NCBI GenBank assembly: GCA_026874595.1
Contig: CM049321.1
Coordinates: forward strand, 17,429,979-17,493,978
From: Sipunculus nudus
Taxonomy: Eukaryota; Annelida; Sipuncula; Golfingiida; Sipunculidae
Reading direction: 5' to 3'
Length of the DNA: 64,000 nucleotides
Made by a program: the position numbers and the translations under genes. The notes below the pieces were generated by a model. That model saw nothing but the letters and a program-made list of their open reading frames with translations. It was not told the origin of the DNA and did no database searches. How positions within the stretch are numbered: position 1 is the first letter of the stretch; the number at the start of each line of letters is the position of its first letter. This document shows positions 10,801 to 23,060 of this stretch, in pieces.

Positions 10801-13800
10801 AAGAGTACTCTGTTGTATTATTCGAAATCTGAAATAAAAATATAGTGTTTTTATTTCTCTTTTTTTTCAGTCGGAAGATGCTTCGTCTGTCCTTGTAAAT
10901 TAGTTATAGGTTCATGAAATGTGTATGACACAGTCTTAAATTGAATTTGTTGTTACTAAGACTTCTGGTTTTCAGGTTCCATGACCATCAACATTTAAGA
11001 GGTAGCAGCCTGTCTTCAGACATCCTACAATATGACATATATAACAAAGAAGATTTACCTTTTTTATCGGGATAATGCCCATCAATTTCTGCAGAAATTT
11101 TACCAGTTTTATCGCTACACACTCATAGATTTAGATTTGAAATGTATAGCCATCAGTGTTCCCCTGTTCTATTATATGTCTGGATAACCCTAAACAGACG
11201 TTTGAACAAATAGTTCCTGAAAGGAATGGCAATATAAATGTCTTATCTTATGTATTTCTGTTAGGTAACCGTCAACCGCATTGGTCCTCTAACAACAATT
11301 TACTTGCCGAATATTCGTATTTTTCTGATAGACCATAAGCAAGAGCTTGTTTCGTAAATCATGATCTTTCAAAATATTCGTATCAAAAACATTGTTCAAA
11401 ACATGTGATGCCCCAGCCGAAGTTTCGATTTCAGGACATTTTTGCTGAAGATCTTGCGTTAAATGTCCTTCTGAGGAGAAAGTTTTATGAAAAAAAATCA
11501 TAATCAGGGAAATATGGTTTTAGTACCCCGTGATATGGAATTCTAAAAAAGATTCTTGTTAGAAACAAAGATTATGATAAAGTACTAAAACTATATTAAA
11601 GTTTTAACTAAGAATTCCGTTTCCTCTGAAAAAGGAAATCAAATATGCTACACTGTTGGGACGAATAATGATTTGTTTATAATAACCACGAATACAAATG
11701 ACCCGCTTGATAAATAAGTAGCTTTACATTGAAATACCTTTGTTATATATATATATATTTTTTTTTTAAATTATCCACGAAAAACTAATAATAAAAGTTT
11801 ACATATGCCTTAATCAATTGTACATACAAGAATGATTCCCTTTTTTTCATATGCTTTATTCGTATATATTTCTTAGACAAGGTAAGTTAAAGGGGATGGT
11901 TTATGTCTTGTGTTTAGATAAGGATATCATTCTTACTTAATTTTTTACTTGACTTCCTTTTCGTTAGGCATCTTACACATAAAAATAACAACATTCACCC
12001 CCAAAAAATTGTGCAAACTAAATTGTCTGTTATTAATTACTTAACCCAAAGACACCTGCTTCAAGAGATCGCGTTTACATCAAAGCTCTCGACTTGGATG
12101 CTCGTCGGAAAAGACGATCCAAACGAAAACCTTAATTCTTAAGGCTACAGTTCTAGTGTCTTAACCATTGCAGGACTATATATTTTCTTTTTTATAAAAA
12201 TATTTTCATTGAAGTTGCTAACTAGTATATATATGTTTTTTCATTCTTCCTTCTAACGTCATTTCAGGTTATTAATCCCCGGTATCTATACATGGAAACA
12301 CTGAGTATTGTTGCAAGTTCCCGCAAGTTACATCAATACTGGGCTAAGTTGTATCATATGTATATTGAAATAGACGTATTATTCTTTTGAAGGAAGAGAA
12401 ATGATATTTTATTTGGCAAGAGCGCGGTTATTGGAATAACGGAAAAGCACCCACGGATTAGAATATTGCATTAATTCTGAAACTAATTTTCCAACTCCCC
12501 CTCCCCCCTTCATACTTATTTGCATCAAATACACTTAGCCCTCAAAGCAGGTACCAATACTGGACCGTATACACGTCACATTATATGGGACTGTCTAAAT
12601 ATTTTTCATTTGTATATAAAAAAATGTTATTAATGTTGCACGTCATAACGCTTAGTGAGTATCATGTTCACACGTTCTACCACGGTTTTACTCACATATT
12701 CATCGGTTTGATAATGATACTTTTCTACCTATAGTAATGCTTAAGATAGGCTTTATCGACATTTTACCAGTAAAACGTTGAGTTATCGATAGGATTATTC
12801 TTGAACCTTTAAATTTACACTCTAAATAATATCGTTACAACTGTCCCCTAATCATTGGCACAGCTTTTACCTAATTGAATTATAATATTTTTCTCTTTTT
12901 TTTGGATGGTTGAAGTATGTGAAAATTGTCGTCAAGCCATTAAGGTGAATTAATGTTCATAAATTATATGTTGAATTTAGGAGTTTGGTATACAAAATCC
13001 CATGGGGCCTCAGTATCCGGCAGCTGTAACCAGAGTTATGTCCCACGGGTATATCAAGCTGCCATGGACTGTACGTTTTGTTAATGATCTTCAATCAAAG
13101 CCTTCTACAGTACTGCCTTTACAGTCTGCAAACAATAGCGGCTTATAATGCTTTTTAGGGCATGCTAACAGTCGTGCAGCTATAACGTGACAGCTTCAGA
13201 AAAGTAGCAAGGGCTATACTTGAAAAAAACGTCGACAGTATTGACTTGATATTCATTTCCTTTTATATCCTTTTCCTTTACAATTATAAGACTATTATGA
13301 TACATGAAAGATGAGACAGCAAAAATTAAAATAAGTATAACCAGTCAGGATAACAACTTTGTTTTAAGTATTTCGATGAAATTTGCCATAGGCATTTCCA
13401 ACGTTTAAAAAGACGTATAAGTCGAATATAATGGTAACAACAAGGGCAAAATCAGTATCTTAGCATAACAGTATCGATGCAGAAGTAAATCATTTGTTAT
13501 ACGTACTTTGTATGAGTTTTTTTTTTCTGTGAATCCGAATGATTTGTCGGTAGTAAAACCAATATGAAAACTGTTATGTAATACAGTAAATTCTGAACAT
13601 CTAATTATTATCGAGCATATATTCATAAATCTGACACATCTTTAGAACTAGGATAATATTATTAATTACCATCTTTTTTCAATCTGAAAAAAAAATGTAG
13701 AAGATTATATTAATATTTTACCTTCTTTTTCTTCTTCCATTAGGTGAGATCTTTCAAATAGAGATTTATTTACAGTTTACCTTCTTTTCCTTTTTCTTGG

Positions 13801-15029
13801 ACCAAGAACTCGATTTAACTGATAACGTTGCTATACTAATAGAAACGGCGTTCAGGACATTACTTATATTTTGCCTCAATTTGTTTCATTGCTTCAGTTT
13901 ATTCAATATCTAGACTTCATATTGATTAATTTAACCTCACATTAAAGGTGTTGTATTTGTATTTCCAAATGATGCCATTGCGTTTTTATTAGGCCATATT
14001 CAGGAATAAACCGTGCTGATCTCGCACTTTAATAATAACAAATCTCTCAAACTGCTTCATTGGTGAATAAATGGATGCAGGGACCTCCCTTTATTACAAA
14101 TAAGAGGTTGTTGGTTCAGTAGTAAAGATTTGAGCCCTGACTGACTTAAATAGTATACAGAGACCTACACTGCACAGCAGGTATGGTTTGACTGGCTTTA
14201 TATAAAATCATGTTTTTTCCAAAAGGTCACAGAATAAAGGTCACGTTGTCCTATTTTGCAGGTTTTCAAGAGGCTTCCTTGATTTACGTAACAATGTTCT
14301 AGGTACATTGATTAAAATACGCCCCTTTTAGGCACGAAAAAAAACGTGTTATTGTTTATATGTTGCAAGATATAGGTTACATTGACCAAACTAACAAGGA
14401 CACGTTTATAGAGACTTCTCTTCACTAAAATAAAGATGTTTCTGGATCAAATGGTTCAAACTGGTGGATTGTCTCAATTGTCGGTATTTTTTTAATCCAT
14501 ATCTCGCATAATATAGGTAACCATGGCCTAATTCCCGAGGAAAATTGACCATGTCCTCCGTGAATATATATGTAGGGATTTGTAAAAAGGCCACGTTAAG
14601 CACCAAATGGACGACAGACAAAAAAGGGTGATCACTACAACTTAGATACGCTTAAGATTGGAGAACATCTTTCGTAATAAACTGAGACAGAGCATAGGTC
14701 TTTCGGGATGTTTTAGTTAATTAAGCGTAACAAAAATATGACCTTCAGTATGTTGTGCGCTCTAAAACACGAAAACGGTGGAAACAGACTTATAAACATA
14801 TCAAAATGAAAAAAAAAGAAATCCTCATGTCGATGACAAAAAAATAAAAAGGAGGTTTTTGGGCATGTGTTGATTGTTTTTTTTTTTTCAACACCTCTAT
14901 AGTATAAGGCAATAATTCTCCCCAAGAGGGGCATTGTAGTAGGTTGTTTTCTTCAGAATTAGAAAGCTAAGATTTTTGAGTCAATATAAGATTGAAAGGG
15001 GCGAACATTGATATTCCTGAAAGCAATAT
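10801..15029. other. Long non-coding interval
   Basis: No gene supported over 4.2 kb. Frames at 11,156-11,338, 11,289-11,501, 13,405-13,626, 14,406-14,621 and 14,713-14,934 are short, overlap each other or AT tracts, and lack recognisable domains. Composition is AT-rich with several homopolymer runs. Confidence 0.6.
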
Positions 15030-15300
15030 CCGTTGGGGCTAGTAACAACTTGATTTATCGTAATGGGATACAGTGTTGTGTTTCATTTTCCTCCTGGACT
15101 ATTTAACTCTAGTTTTAAAACAATTTCAGGGCCTCTAGGTGTCATTTATCTTGATTCTCCCTGAGACACTAAGTGAATCAGCTTGAGACGATGCAATTTA
15201 AAAAAGGCTATTACTTGCCGCATGTCTGTAATCATGGCTGACAAGTTTCAGACCTAGATAGACACCGCGTCTCAAGCGTTAACGTGACTCTCACACTGGA
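15030..15300. repeat. Dispersed duplicate, copy 2 (partner 8,800-9,090)
   Basis: Diverged direct copy of 8,800-9,090 in the same orientation, about 6.2 kb away, with shared landmarks in the same order. I could not trace the similarity securely beyond about 300 bp on either side. Confidence 0.7.
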
Positions 15301-15367
15301 TTGGCGTAAATGGAAAACAGGGAGAGCCATTTGTGTCAGTGCCATTATTACTTAAACTGTTTTGAAA

Positions 15368-15424
15368 CAAACACACAGACACATAGGCACATTCACACAC
15401 CCACACAAATCTTCACACACACAC
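15368..15424. repeat. Imperfect (CA)n microsatellite
   Basis: CA-rich tract with interruptions (ACACACAGACACATAGGCAC, then further CACACAC blocks). The plus-strand frame at 15,310-15,519 passes through it and is not a gene. Confidence 0.85.
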
Positions 15425-16786
15425 CTGATCTAAAATGGCATGAGCAACATTACTGCTACTATAAAATCAACAACAACGGTAAAACCGCTGAAGCCTTTTT
15501 TCATCAAGTGATTGTTTAATAAAGGTAAAAGTATACCCCCTCTCCATTGTAGTTTGGTATGCCGCTCAGCGTTAATCCTCGGACCTCAAGAACTTGATAC
15601 CTTCACATGAAAAGTTCTGTTTCCAAGGTGACACTGACTGTGGTCTCCTGCTGTACTCCCCTAGACATGGATAACATTAGCCGTATGCCTCTGATTAATG
15701 AAATTTTAAATTTTATCCACGAACCTGTTCCAATGGCCACAATCATTGAAATCTAAAGAGATTTATCATATATGAACAATTTGAGAACCATGAGTAAACA
15801 ATAAAGCAAAACTGGGGAGGGTTTACTTCAGTCAAAAATCAAAATTATCCCGTCGCCAGTGAATTGTTGGGGTGGGTTATGGTATAAACCATTGACTATA
15901 GAGTTACGTTCAAGGGGACCGTCAAACCTGACGATCATTTTTACAGATAGACTACTATGATACACGATCGCTGAATCATCAGAAAATTTAAGAAGTAAAG
16001 TATGGCCCGTCTGGGAAGAACTGTATCGTTGACATTTCAGGCAATTTTTTCACAGTCGTACCCGGTCGTTTACAAAGACATTTTTAATGATCATGACGGC
16101 AAAAAGAATGCAACGTCATGTGCCGATATTTTCATAAATAAATAGCAGTTTTTTATGCAAGTTAAATTCTTGACTACAGAAAAAGCAGCTTCCGACACTG
16201 AACAAGATAATACCTGTCTGCGAATTGATATGCATCTTCTCAGAGTCATCATGGCAGCAAGTAGGTAGGTTCCTATTTAAAATCGCCAACACATTAAACA
16301 CAGCTGCCACCATGAATCTACTGTCAAGCATTAATTTTTTTTTTCAAATTAGCAATGTTTAAAATTGGCAGTGATAACAATTTGCCTTTCTTATTCTGAT
16401 CAGTGATCCAAAAGACTGATTCTTCCAAATGTTTACTAATTTAAGCGGTCTAATTACTTTATTTAGTTGTTCTTGCCATCAAACTGATTAAGGAAGAAAA
16501 ATAATTTCAAGTCTGATTGGTTCAGGTACTTGAGGCAAAGTTATTTTACATAATTACATCTTCCCAATGTTGCTATCTAATTCTCATTAGGAGGTATTTG
16601 AGTCGGTTTTTGTGATTTCCACCTGGAGCAGGAAAATGGTAAAGAGGAAGGAAATAACAAAACGAGGCTTATCACGCAAAATGACAATTAAGAATCTTCC
16701 ATAGGTTTAATAAAAAGACTAATAGGATTTTTTAGTAATATTAGCAGTTCCACGCTTTTCAATTTAATTCCAAGGCTAAACACATA

Positions 16787-16788
<2 letters not shown>

Positions 16789-16851
<63 letters not shown>
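16789..16851. repeat. (TA)n microsatellite
   Basis: An uninterrupted TA tract of about 31 units, flanked by AT-rich non-coding DNA. No TIR or target duplication is visible next to it. Confidence 0.97.
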
Positions 16852-16854
<3 letters not shown>

Positions 16855-19800
16855 ATTTATATAATTAATAAAATAACAGATAATTTCAATATTTTCACCG
16901 CCCTTTGCTTCTCGCATAAGACCAAATATCAATATTTTAACCAAACCAATTGTTTCCTTTAATTGGCTTCCCATGAGGATGTTATCCAGGCATCAGTCGA
17001 CCACGTTAAATTCATTATTACTTAATCATTTAGCGGGAGCAGTGTTTCTCATATTATTTATTCGACTTTTAATTTGATGTCCTATTTCACGTGACTCTTC
17101 CTGAACAAAAAAAATATCGTGCACCTCTGTTCCTTAGTTATTTGTGACTGGTGCCTGGCATTAAGTATCCTTTACATATTGCTATGGCAACGGTGATCAA
17201 ATAAGCAATCCTTTTATGTCGTTTACAGCTTTTATTTTTATAGCTTAATCGTATATGAACAAGTTACAATGAAACTACAGTTACATGAATTACAAACTCT
17301 ACTAGTTATCTTTGAATTGTCATGCTTAGGATATGTTTGTTTTGTGTACATATTGTGCATTTTTACATAATGTTTGAATTTGGCTACCCGTGCGCATATT
17401 TTTTCTAAATTTAGCAAAAGGAAAATAAATTATTTCATAATTTGTTTTTATTAATCAAACATTAACATTCGACGAGTAAAGCCTTTCTCCTAAGGTTTAT
17501 TTTGTTTCTTTTTTTTAAGTAAAAATTATGAAATAAAGTCATCGGTCTGCCAAAAGAAGAGGTTTATGAAATCTTATTCATTCATATGATTAACTTTTAT
17601 TTCATAAATGTCTTTGCACTTTCTAAAGAGTCACTAAACTCAATTGAAACCCATCTATACATTGTGTTCCACCCATTGCTTTCCTATATATTTTCAAACG
17701 TTATTGTCAAACTGTTTTATGAATCATGTTGCAGTCGGGCTGGATCCCTCAGGAATAATTTATATCCTATTGTACAAAAAAAATATATTCCAAATAATCA
17801 TATTTCAGTTTTATTTACAATAGTTTTAAAGCTTATCCATAGTTCTTATGTAATACATTCAAACATAAGCGCGCAAATCAACTGATAGTCGAGCATGTCT
17901 CACATGATAACAATTACAAACGCGCGTAACTGTGTCCGATTTACTGCTGATTTAATATCATATTTTGATGTCTCCGGTTTCACGCAATTCTATTATATTC
18001 CATTCCTAAACAAACCTGAGCTCCTTCCGCAAGGGTTGCCTAATAACTTTCCAAACCAATTAATAATTTTGCGTTAATTACTTTGCCCCAGAGGTTTATC
18101 AGGATGCATAGAACATGATCAATTATGATTTGTGGGAGGTATTTCTCTTACGGTTCAAATTGCTTTGAGTTGAAATTAAGGTTTTATGACTAGCCTGCTA
18201 AGAAACGAATCTATAACAGTGAAACTGTCATTACACGATCATACGTTCAATTCCTTACATTCATTTCCTTTCCTTACATTGTGACAGGTGAGCGGCAATC
18301 GCTACATACAATTTGATGTCGTAAAGCTGCCCATGATTTGCTAGCATCTTTGCATGTTGATGACCACGATAATCTACACAGTTTAGGTAACATGCAATAT
18401 TCTATTTAATCGGTGCAGCACTTGTTGTATCCACTAAAAGTCCGTGTTAGAATTTCAATTACCAGATATATTAGAAATTTAGAATATTTAAAATGGAATA
18501 GAGCATTTGTCACCATGTCACCTGGGAAGAAAACTAACAAGCAGGCCTTAAGCTTAACGTCAGCAATACGCTGACGGAATAGCTATCTCGGAAACTGGTA
18601 CCAACGTTTGCTATTCAGGCATTCAAGCCCAGCTGGACTGTCTGAACAACTGATGCAATATTTAGTAAAGCGTAAAAACTAAAATATTTGGAACCCTGAA
18701 AATTGTTAGCTGAAGATTTAAAAGATTATGACGCTGCCAGGTTCTTCGGTATGACCATACTTTAGGATATACTAATTCAGTTTAAAAGTGTAAAATTATA
18801 CAATGCATATTCTTAAAAGAGATGATACATACATTTCATAATTTAATTAAGTTTTGTTATGTTAAAGCAATTCTTTAACTGGATCAAGTTGTCTTGCAGA
18901 TACTTATTATTGCTAATCATTACAGAGCCTCAGCATCGTTAATGTATTATAGAATAGAAAAAACACGTTATATGATAAAAAATGAAATAAGAAATTATAA
19001 ATCATGACACCGGCAGACATGAGAAACGAACATGAATGCATGGTATTTTACCACTTTTTTTGTTATATGTCTCATGACAGAGACCCGATACCTAATTTAG
19101 TACTTGTTATATATTGCACCACAGGCTTTCAAGATATTGTTTAACATTCACGATATATATAAACACGTTTGTTTGTCATGTGACACTAGAGAGAGAGGAG
19201 TTCAGGGAAGGAACATTGGTACAAATTAGGATTGATCTGGATATCGGAAACTTAATAATTGTGTTATTCTAGCTCTCTGTCAGGTTTTCATACAATATAG
19301 CTATTCAATCAGCTGGTAGCTTATATAAAAAAATTGTTTCAAAACTATATGGTCCGCAAAAGTAAGGTACTAATAAACAGAAAAACAATGGTTATGTATT
19401 GAGAAGAGTGTTCTGTCAAATTTTAGGGTGACATATCAATTTCTGGTTACAGTAGCGTCTTTTGCTGTTTTTGGTCATCATCACTGTGATTAACAGATAT
19501 GTAAAAGATATATATTTCAACTATGATTTAAGGATAAAGGGATGCGGGCAGCAATGAAGAAGATGAATTGTATTGAGGGTTCCATAGACAAGGATAATAT
19601 GCCATTAACGGTATGTTTAAAGTGAAATAGGGTGTTTATAGATATATAAGGTGTAAGGGTACATCAACGTTCTTCTAAACAATTTCTGTAATCTTATGCT
19701 TTTTTTTTGTTTTACTAAAGCACGCCCCCGCCGACAGGAAACTGATGCCAGTCAGCATCTATTTATCAAGTGAATGGAAACTCAGGCCACTGCTCCTCTT

Positions 19801-21018
19801 ACCATGACAGGTTGCCTGCTCAACGGAATATCGGCATGTTGGTGCTGTGGATCTCCTCTGTCCCTAATGGGCTTGGCTGTGGATCTGTTGGGCTTTCGAA
19901 TCTCTCTTGTCGCTTGGCTTCGAGTAACATTTATAGTTATGTATCTCATCCCTTTTTCTTCATAATATTTTCTTAATGTTGCCCCGTTTTAAAATTCAAG
20001 TTCAAACTTAAATCCCCGTCTACTTTGAAATTAGTTTACGATATGACTGATAACTCAGATAACTAGGTTAAACCTTTTGCTCCAAGCCCCGTCTTTGTCT
20101 TCTTTAACTCAGCTTCGTTTAGCATTATGTCAGCATATTTTCTATAAACCTTGATATCACACGACAATGGAAGCCATTCCTCAATATCAATTATATTGGT
20201 ACATAGAACGGTCTAAATGGAAGTCAAACTGCAGAATCTTTCAATATGTCAGAGAACTGGTCTAAATCTCGAAGAAAGACACTTTTAAGCAGGTTTGTTT
20301 TGTCGTTTATTCCTGATTATAATAATTTCACTTTTTCCGGTAAACATTTTTTTAGTCTACAGTAAGTAAACCAAGAAATGCTACCCAAATATGGTGTCTG
20401 ACACCATGTGATAATCATTACAAAACGTCAAGCCCAGATAAATTCGTCTAGGTACCACAATTTATGAATGTAAAGTAGATTAGAAAAGCATGCACATTAA
20501 TATAGGCCGGGGGGGGGGGGGGATAAATGTTATTGTTATGTTATTTTTTTATTGAAATGAGAGAAAGCATACATCAATCAGCATCTTTCATTAATTATAA
20601 ACAGGTCTTGTTAATGGGCATCGTGTCATTTTCGTCCAAATGATCCTAATTTATAAACCTGGAGTGAAAACTAAACTATCATACAAAACCATTATCACCA
20701 TTATCACCAATGTTTACCTTATTATTTATTAATATCTATCAGTTTCATACATAATCACAGTCCTTATTTGATGCGACTATACCTTTAGTTATATCGAATT
20801 CAGAAATGTGTTAATTTCAAAATAATGTGATCGATAGGGTTCATGTGTTTGATTTTTTTTCCCAAAGAGACATGCAGAGAATCTCGTTTGAAGTTGTGCT
20901 GCGGAAAATGTGCTAGTCTCCAAAAGAAATGAGGCTCCCTTAAGTGTATTGTGTTACGGAAACTAATATAAACAGATCACGTATGCGTGATGTAACGGAG
21001 ATAAAAACAAATCAGATT
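16852..21018. other. Non-coding interval with minor ORFs
   Basis: No gene supported. Two consecutive frames at 17,586-17,885 and 17,895-18,077 are AT-driven and lack motifs. At 19,774-19,965 a frame encodes a hydrophobic, cysteine-containing peptide (GCLLNGISACWCCGSPLSLM and following), but a second frame is open across the same bases, so neither can be preferred. A 14-base poly-G run lies at 20,509-20,522. Confidence 0.55.
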
Positions 21019-21690
21019 CTGTAACACTAGGCAGCGTGAACTGTCTAGGGGAATGAATAAATATGTCAGTGGTTTTTTGTTAACAAATAACTATAATTTA
21101 TTCTTAAAACAACCCTAACAATACAATACACTAAATCAATACAATTATACAGTAAATCAGCGGTATAGCAACAAGTCAATACAATCACAAAGAAAGATAA
21201 TGGTACAGTACCTGGATACCAATACCGTCACAAGGATAAGTCCTTTAAATGTAAACTCTCGGAGAATGACAGTCCAGTGGAAAGTCCTTGCAACAACCCA
21301 GAAAGTAAACTGGAGTCCAAATGCATAAAATCCAGGAGAAAGTCTTTGGAAATGGATAATTGCCGCATTCGTCGTATAAGGTCTTAAAATCTGACATAAG
21401 CTTCTGCGTCCGCTCTGCTGCTCTCTGTCCTCTGGCTCCAAAAAGCAACCCCTTATATACCTTCACACCCCAAGCCGAGAATTTTCCACTTCTCGAACAG
21501 TCTATAAGATCTTGAACAACACGCGTTTCAGGAATTCTCTAGAAAAATTGCGCTGCGTGTCTCCACACACCATGGTGTACACGTGACTGACGATCAGGCG
21601 AGAAAACCCAAGGCCGGCATGACAACGAGATTTCAACCAGTACGGATTAAACATAGAATGTAACAAACGGCCAGACACGAGCGCCACAAC
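21019..21690 (-). mobile_element. LTR-like segment, possibly a solo LTR
   Basis: Read on the minus strand this segment has the order of parts of an LTR. A GC-richer upstream part begins near TGTTGTGGCGCTCG (21,690 downwards). A strong TATA box GTATATAAGGGG lies at about 21,455, followed by a purine-rich leader (AGAGGACAGAGAGCAGCAGAG). The polyadenylation signal AATAAA is near 21,092, and the end is GTGTTACA at 21,019. The spacing of about 360 bases between TATA and polyA signal suits the R region of a Gypsy-type LTR. I found no matching target duplication, primer-binding site or second LTR, so the ends are approximate and a host promoter with a first exon is an alternative. The minus-strand frame 21,245-21,466 lies in the transcribed part. 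Confidence 0.4.
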
Positions 21691-22757
21691 AGGAGTTACG
21701 TCCGTTTTCACATAATAAAAAGAGCACCTGTAACAATTGATAATTTTAACCGTATGGTAAAAGACGAAGTTTTTCCCCGGAAGCCGGGGTTATACACCGA
21801 CGTGATCTTAATAGTATTCAGTATTTGATAGGGGGACAGTTCATGGTTCTGCTGCCCAAACAAAAAAAATTGGTTTGAACGGTTGGCTGGATCCAAAAAA
21901 ATGTGGAAGGAGCGGGTATACTATTGAATGCCAGAGAAATCACACATGCTAACCAGCCAAGTATATAAAGATCCGAATTACAGACGGGTAAATCATGTTT
22001 AGGTGAATGTTGGCGAAGGCAGTCATACTGTAACTTTATCATTTTATATGATAAATCCGTCCATTTTTCTCATATACGATTTGACATCCTGGGGTTCATA
22101 TATTTAATACATATAGTGAAGCTTTTGATTATTAGCAATGCCATCACTCTCTACCTGTGAGGCACAATACACTTCACGTGAACATTATTCTCAACGAAAG
22201 ATATTTTTTTTTTTAATTTCAATTTATTTTCCTGTAAGTAAAAAATCTGTATTGCATCATTGTTCGTTCGCTGTAAAAGACATTGTTGAAGAATATTTTA
22301 ATTGACGCTGTAGAGAAAAAAAGGAAAAAAAATCGTAGTATTTTAATAGCTTATTTCTGATCTTATGGATTTCAGATTGAGTGAGTCATTTAAACATGAG
22401 CCAATATCTGCGAAATCCAATCAAAAATTGACCATTTTGGTGCATATTAATCGCTTCCGACCGAAGTGCTGGTAAAATATATCTATTGAATAAACTGTAA
22501 AGTATTATACCCTTCGGTATGTCTCAAATTGCAAAATGACCTACTTTATTAATAAATGATTTCAATTCTCAAAATTATACTGTGAGTATACTAACCAAAT
22601 TTTTGTCCCTAAGTGAATACACGAGAGTCTAGTGACCGGATATACAAAAGTATGAATTTCCCCTCAAGGAAGGGTCCAGAAGGCACTGACAGATAGTCTC
22701 ATAGCCTTCTGTGTTGATTACTGACGAAATGTCTCTTACAGGTGATGTCACCATTAA
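21691..22757. other. Non-coding interval
   Basis: Contains overlapping minus-strand frames at 21,708-21,896 and 21,818-22,042 without recognisable domains. They could be remnants upstream of the LTR-like segment, but nothing in them identifies a retroelement protein. The rest is AT-rich. Confidence 0.45.
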
Positions 22758-23060
22758 GCACGATGTACATCTAAATGCCTCCGTACGACAATATTCAGTG
22801 TTACTATAGTTGTGCGTAGATCGTCATGGCCTGTTACTGGATGCGCTCATGGTAGACACACATCGCCGGATTACCCGTCGGTCTGCAATTGCGATATCGA
22901 CTCTGCAGTCCGTTACAGAGGAATCTACGTTGCCGTCCTCAGCGTACATTCTACGTTCAGGAATATCGTCTTTGAGGTGTTTGAGTCACATAACAAACTC
23001 GGACCCGCCTTAACACTGCAAACAACCGTCAGACTACACCAAACTGGCGCACAGACCTAG
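22758..23060 (+). CDS. CUB-like exon candidate
   Basis: An open frame runs from 22,758 to a TAG at 23,058-23,060, with codons richer in G and C than its surroundings. In the middle, GRHTSPDYPSVCNCDIDSA followed by YRGIYVAVLSVHSTF and FEVFES resembles the opening of a CUB domain: SPxYP, a cysteine, an aromatic/acidic strand and a hydrophobic strand. CUB domains bind proteins or sugars in secreted or cell-surface proteins. Candidate acceptors are TGTCTCTTACAG (ending 22,740) and ATATTCAG (ending 22,798). The second would leave an exon of about 260 bases ending in a stop, so a last exon. The domain would be shorter than the usual 110 residues, and the second strand pair is poorly matched. It may be a pseudogene piece or chance. 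Confidence 0.25.
   Translation, partial: ARCTSKCLRTTIFSVTIVVRRSSWPVTGCAHGRHTSPDYPSVCNCDIDSAVRYRGIYVAVLSVHSTFRNIVFEVFESHNKLGPALTLQTTVRLHQTGAQT

Noticed and set aside
17586-18077. Two consecutive ORFs of 99 and 60 codons
   Set aside because: No motif, AT-driven composition, different frames, and no splice or promoter signal that stands out.
19770-19976. Cysteine-rich hydrophobic ORF
   Set aside because: Two overlapping frames are equally open and neither shows a family pattern or a conserved partner in the window.
21726-21740. TGTTACAGG on the minus strand as the true 5' end of the LTR-like segment
   Set aside because: No matching duplication with the other end could be found, so the boundary was left approximate.
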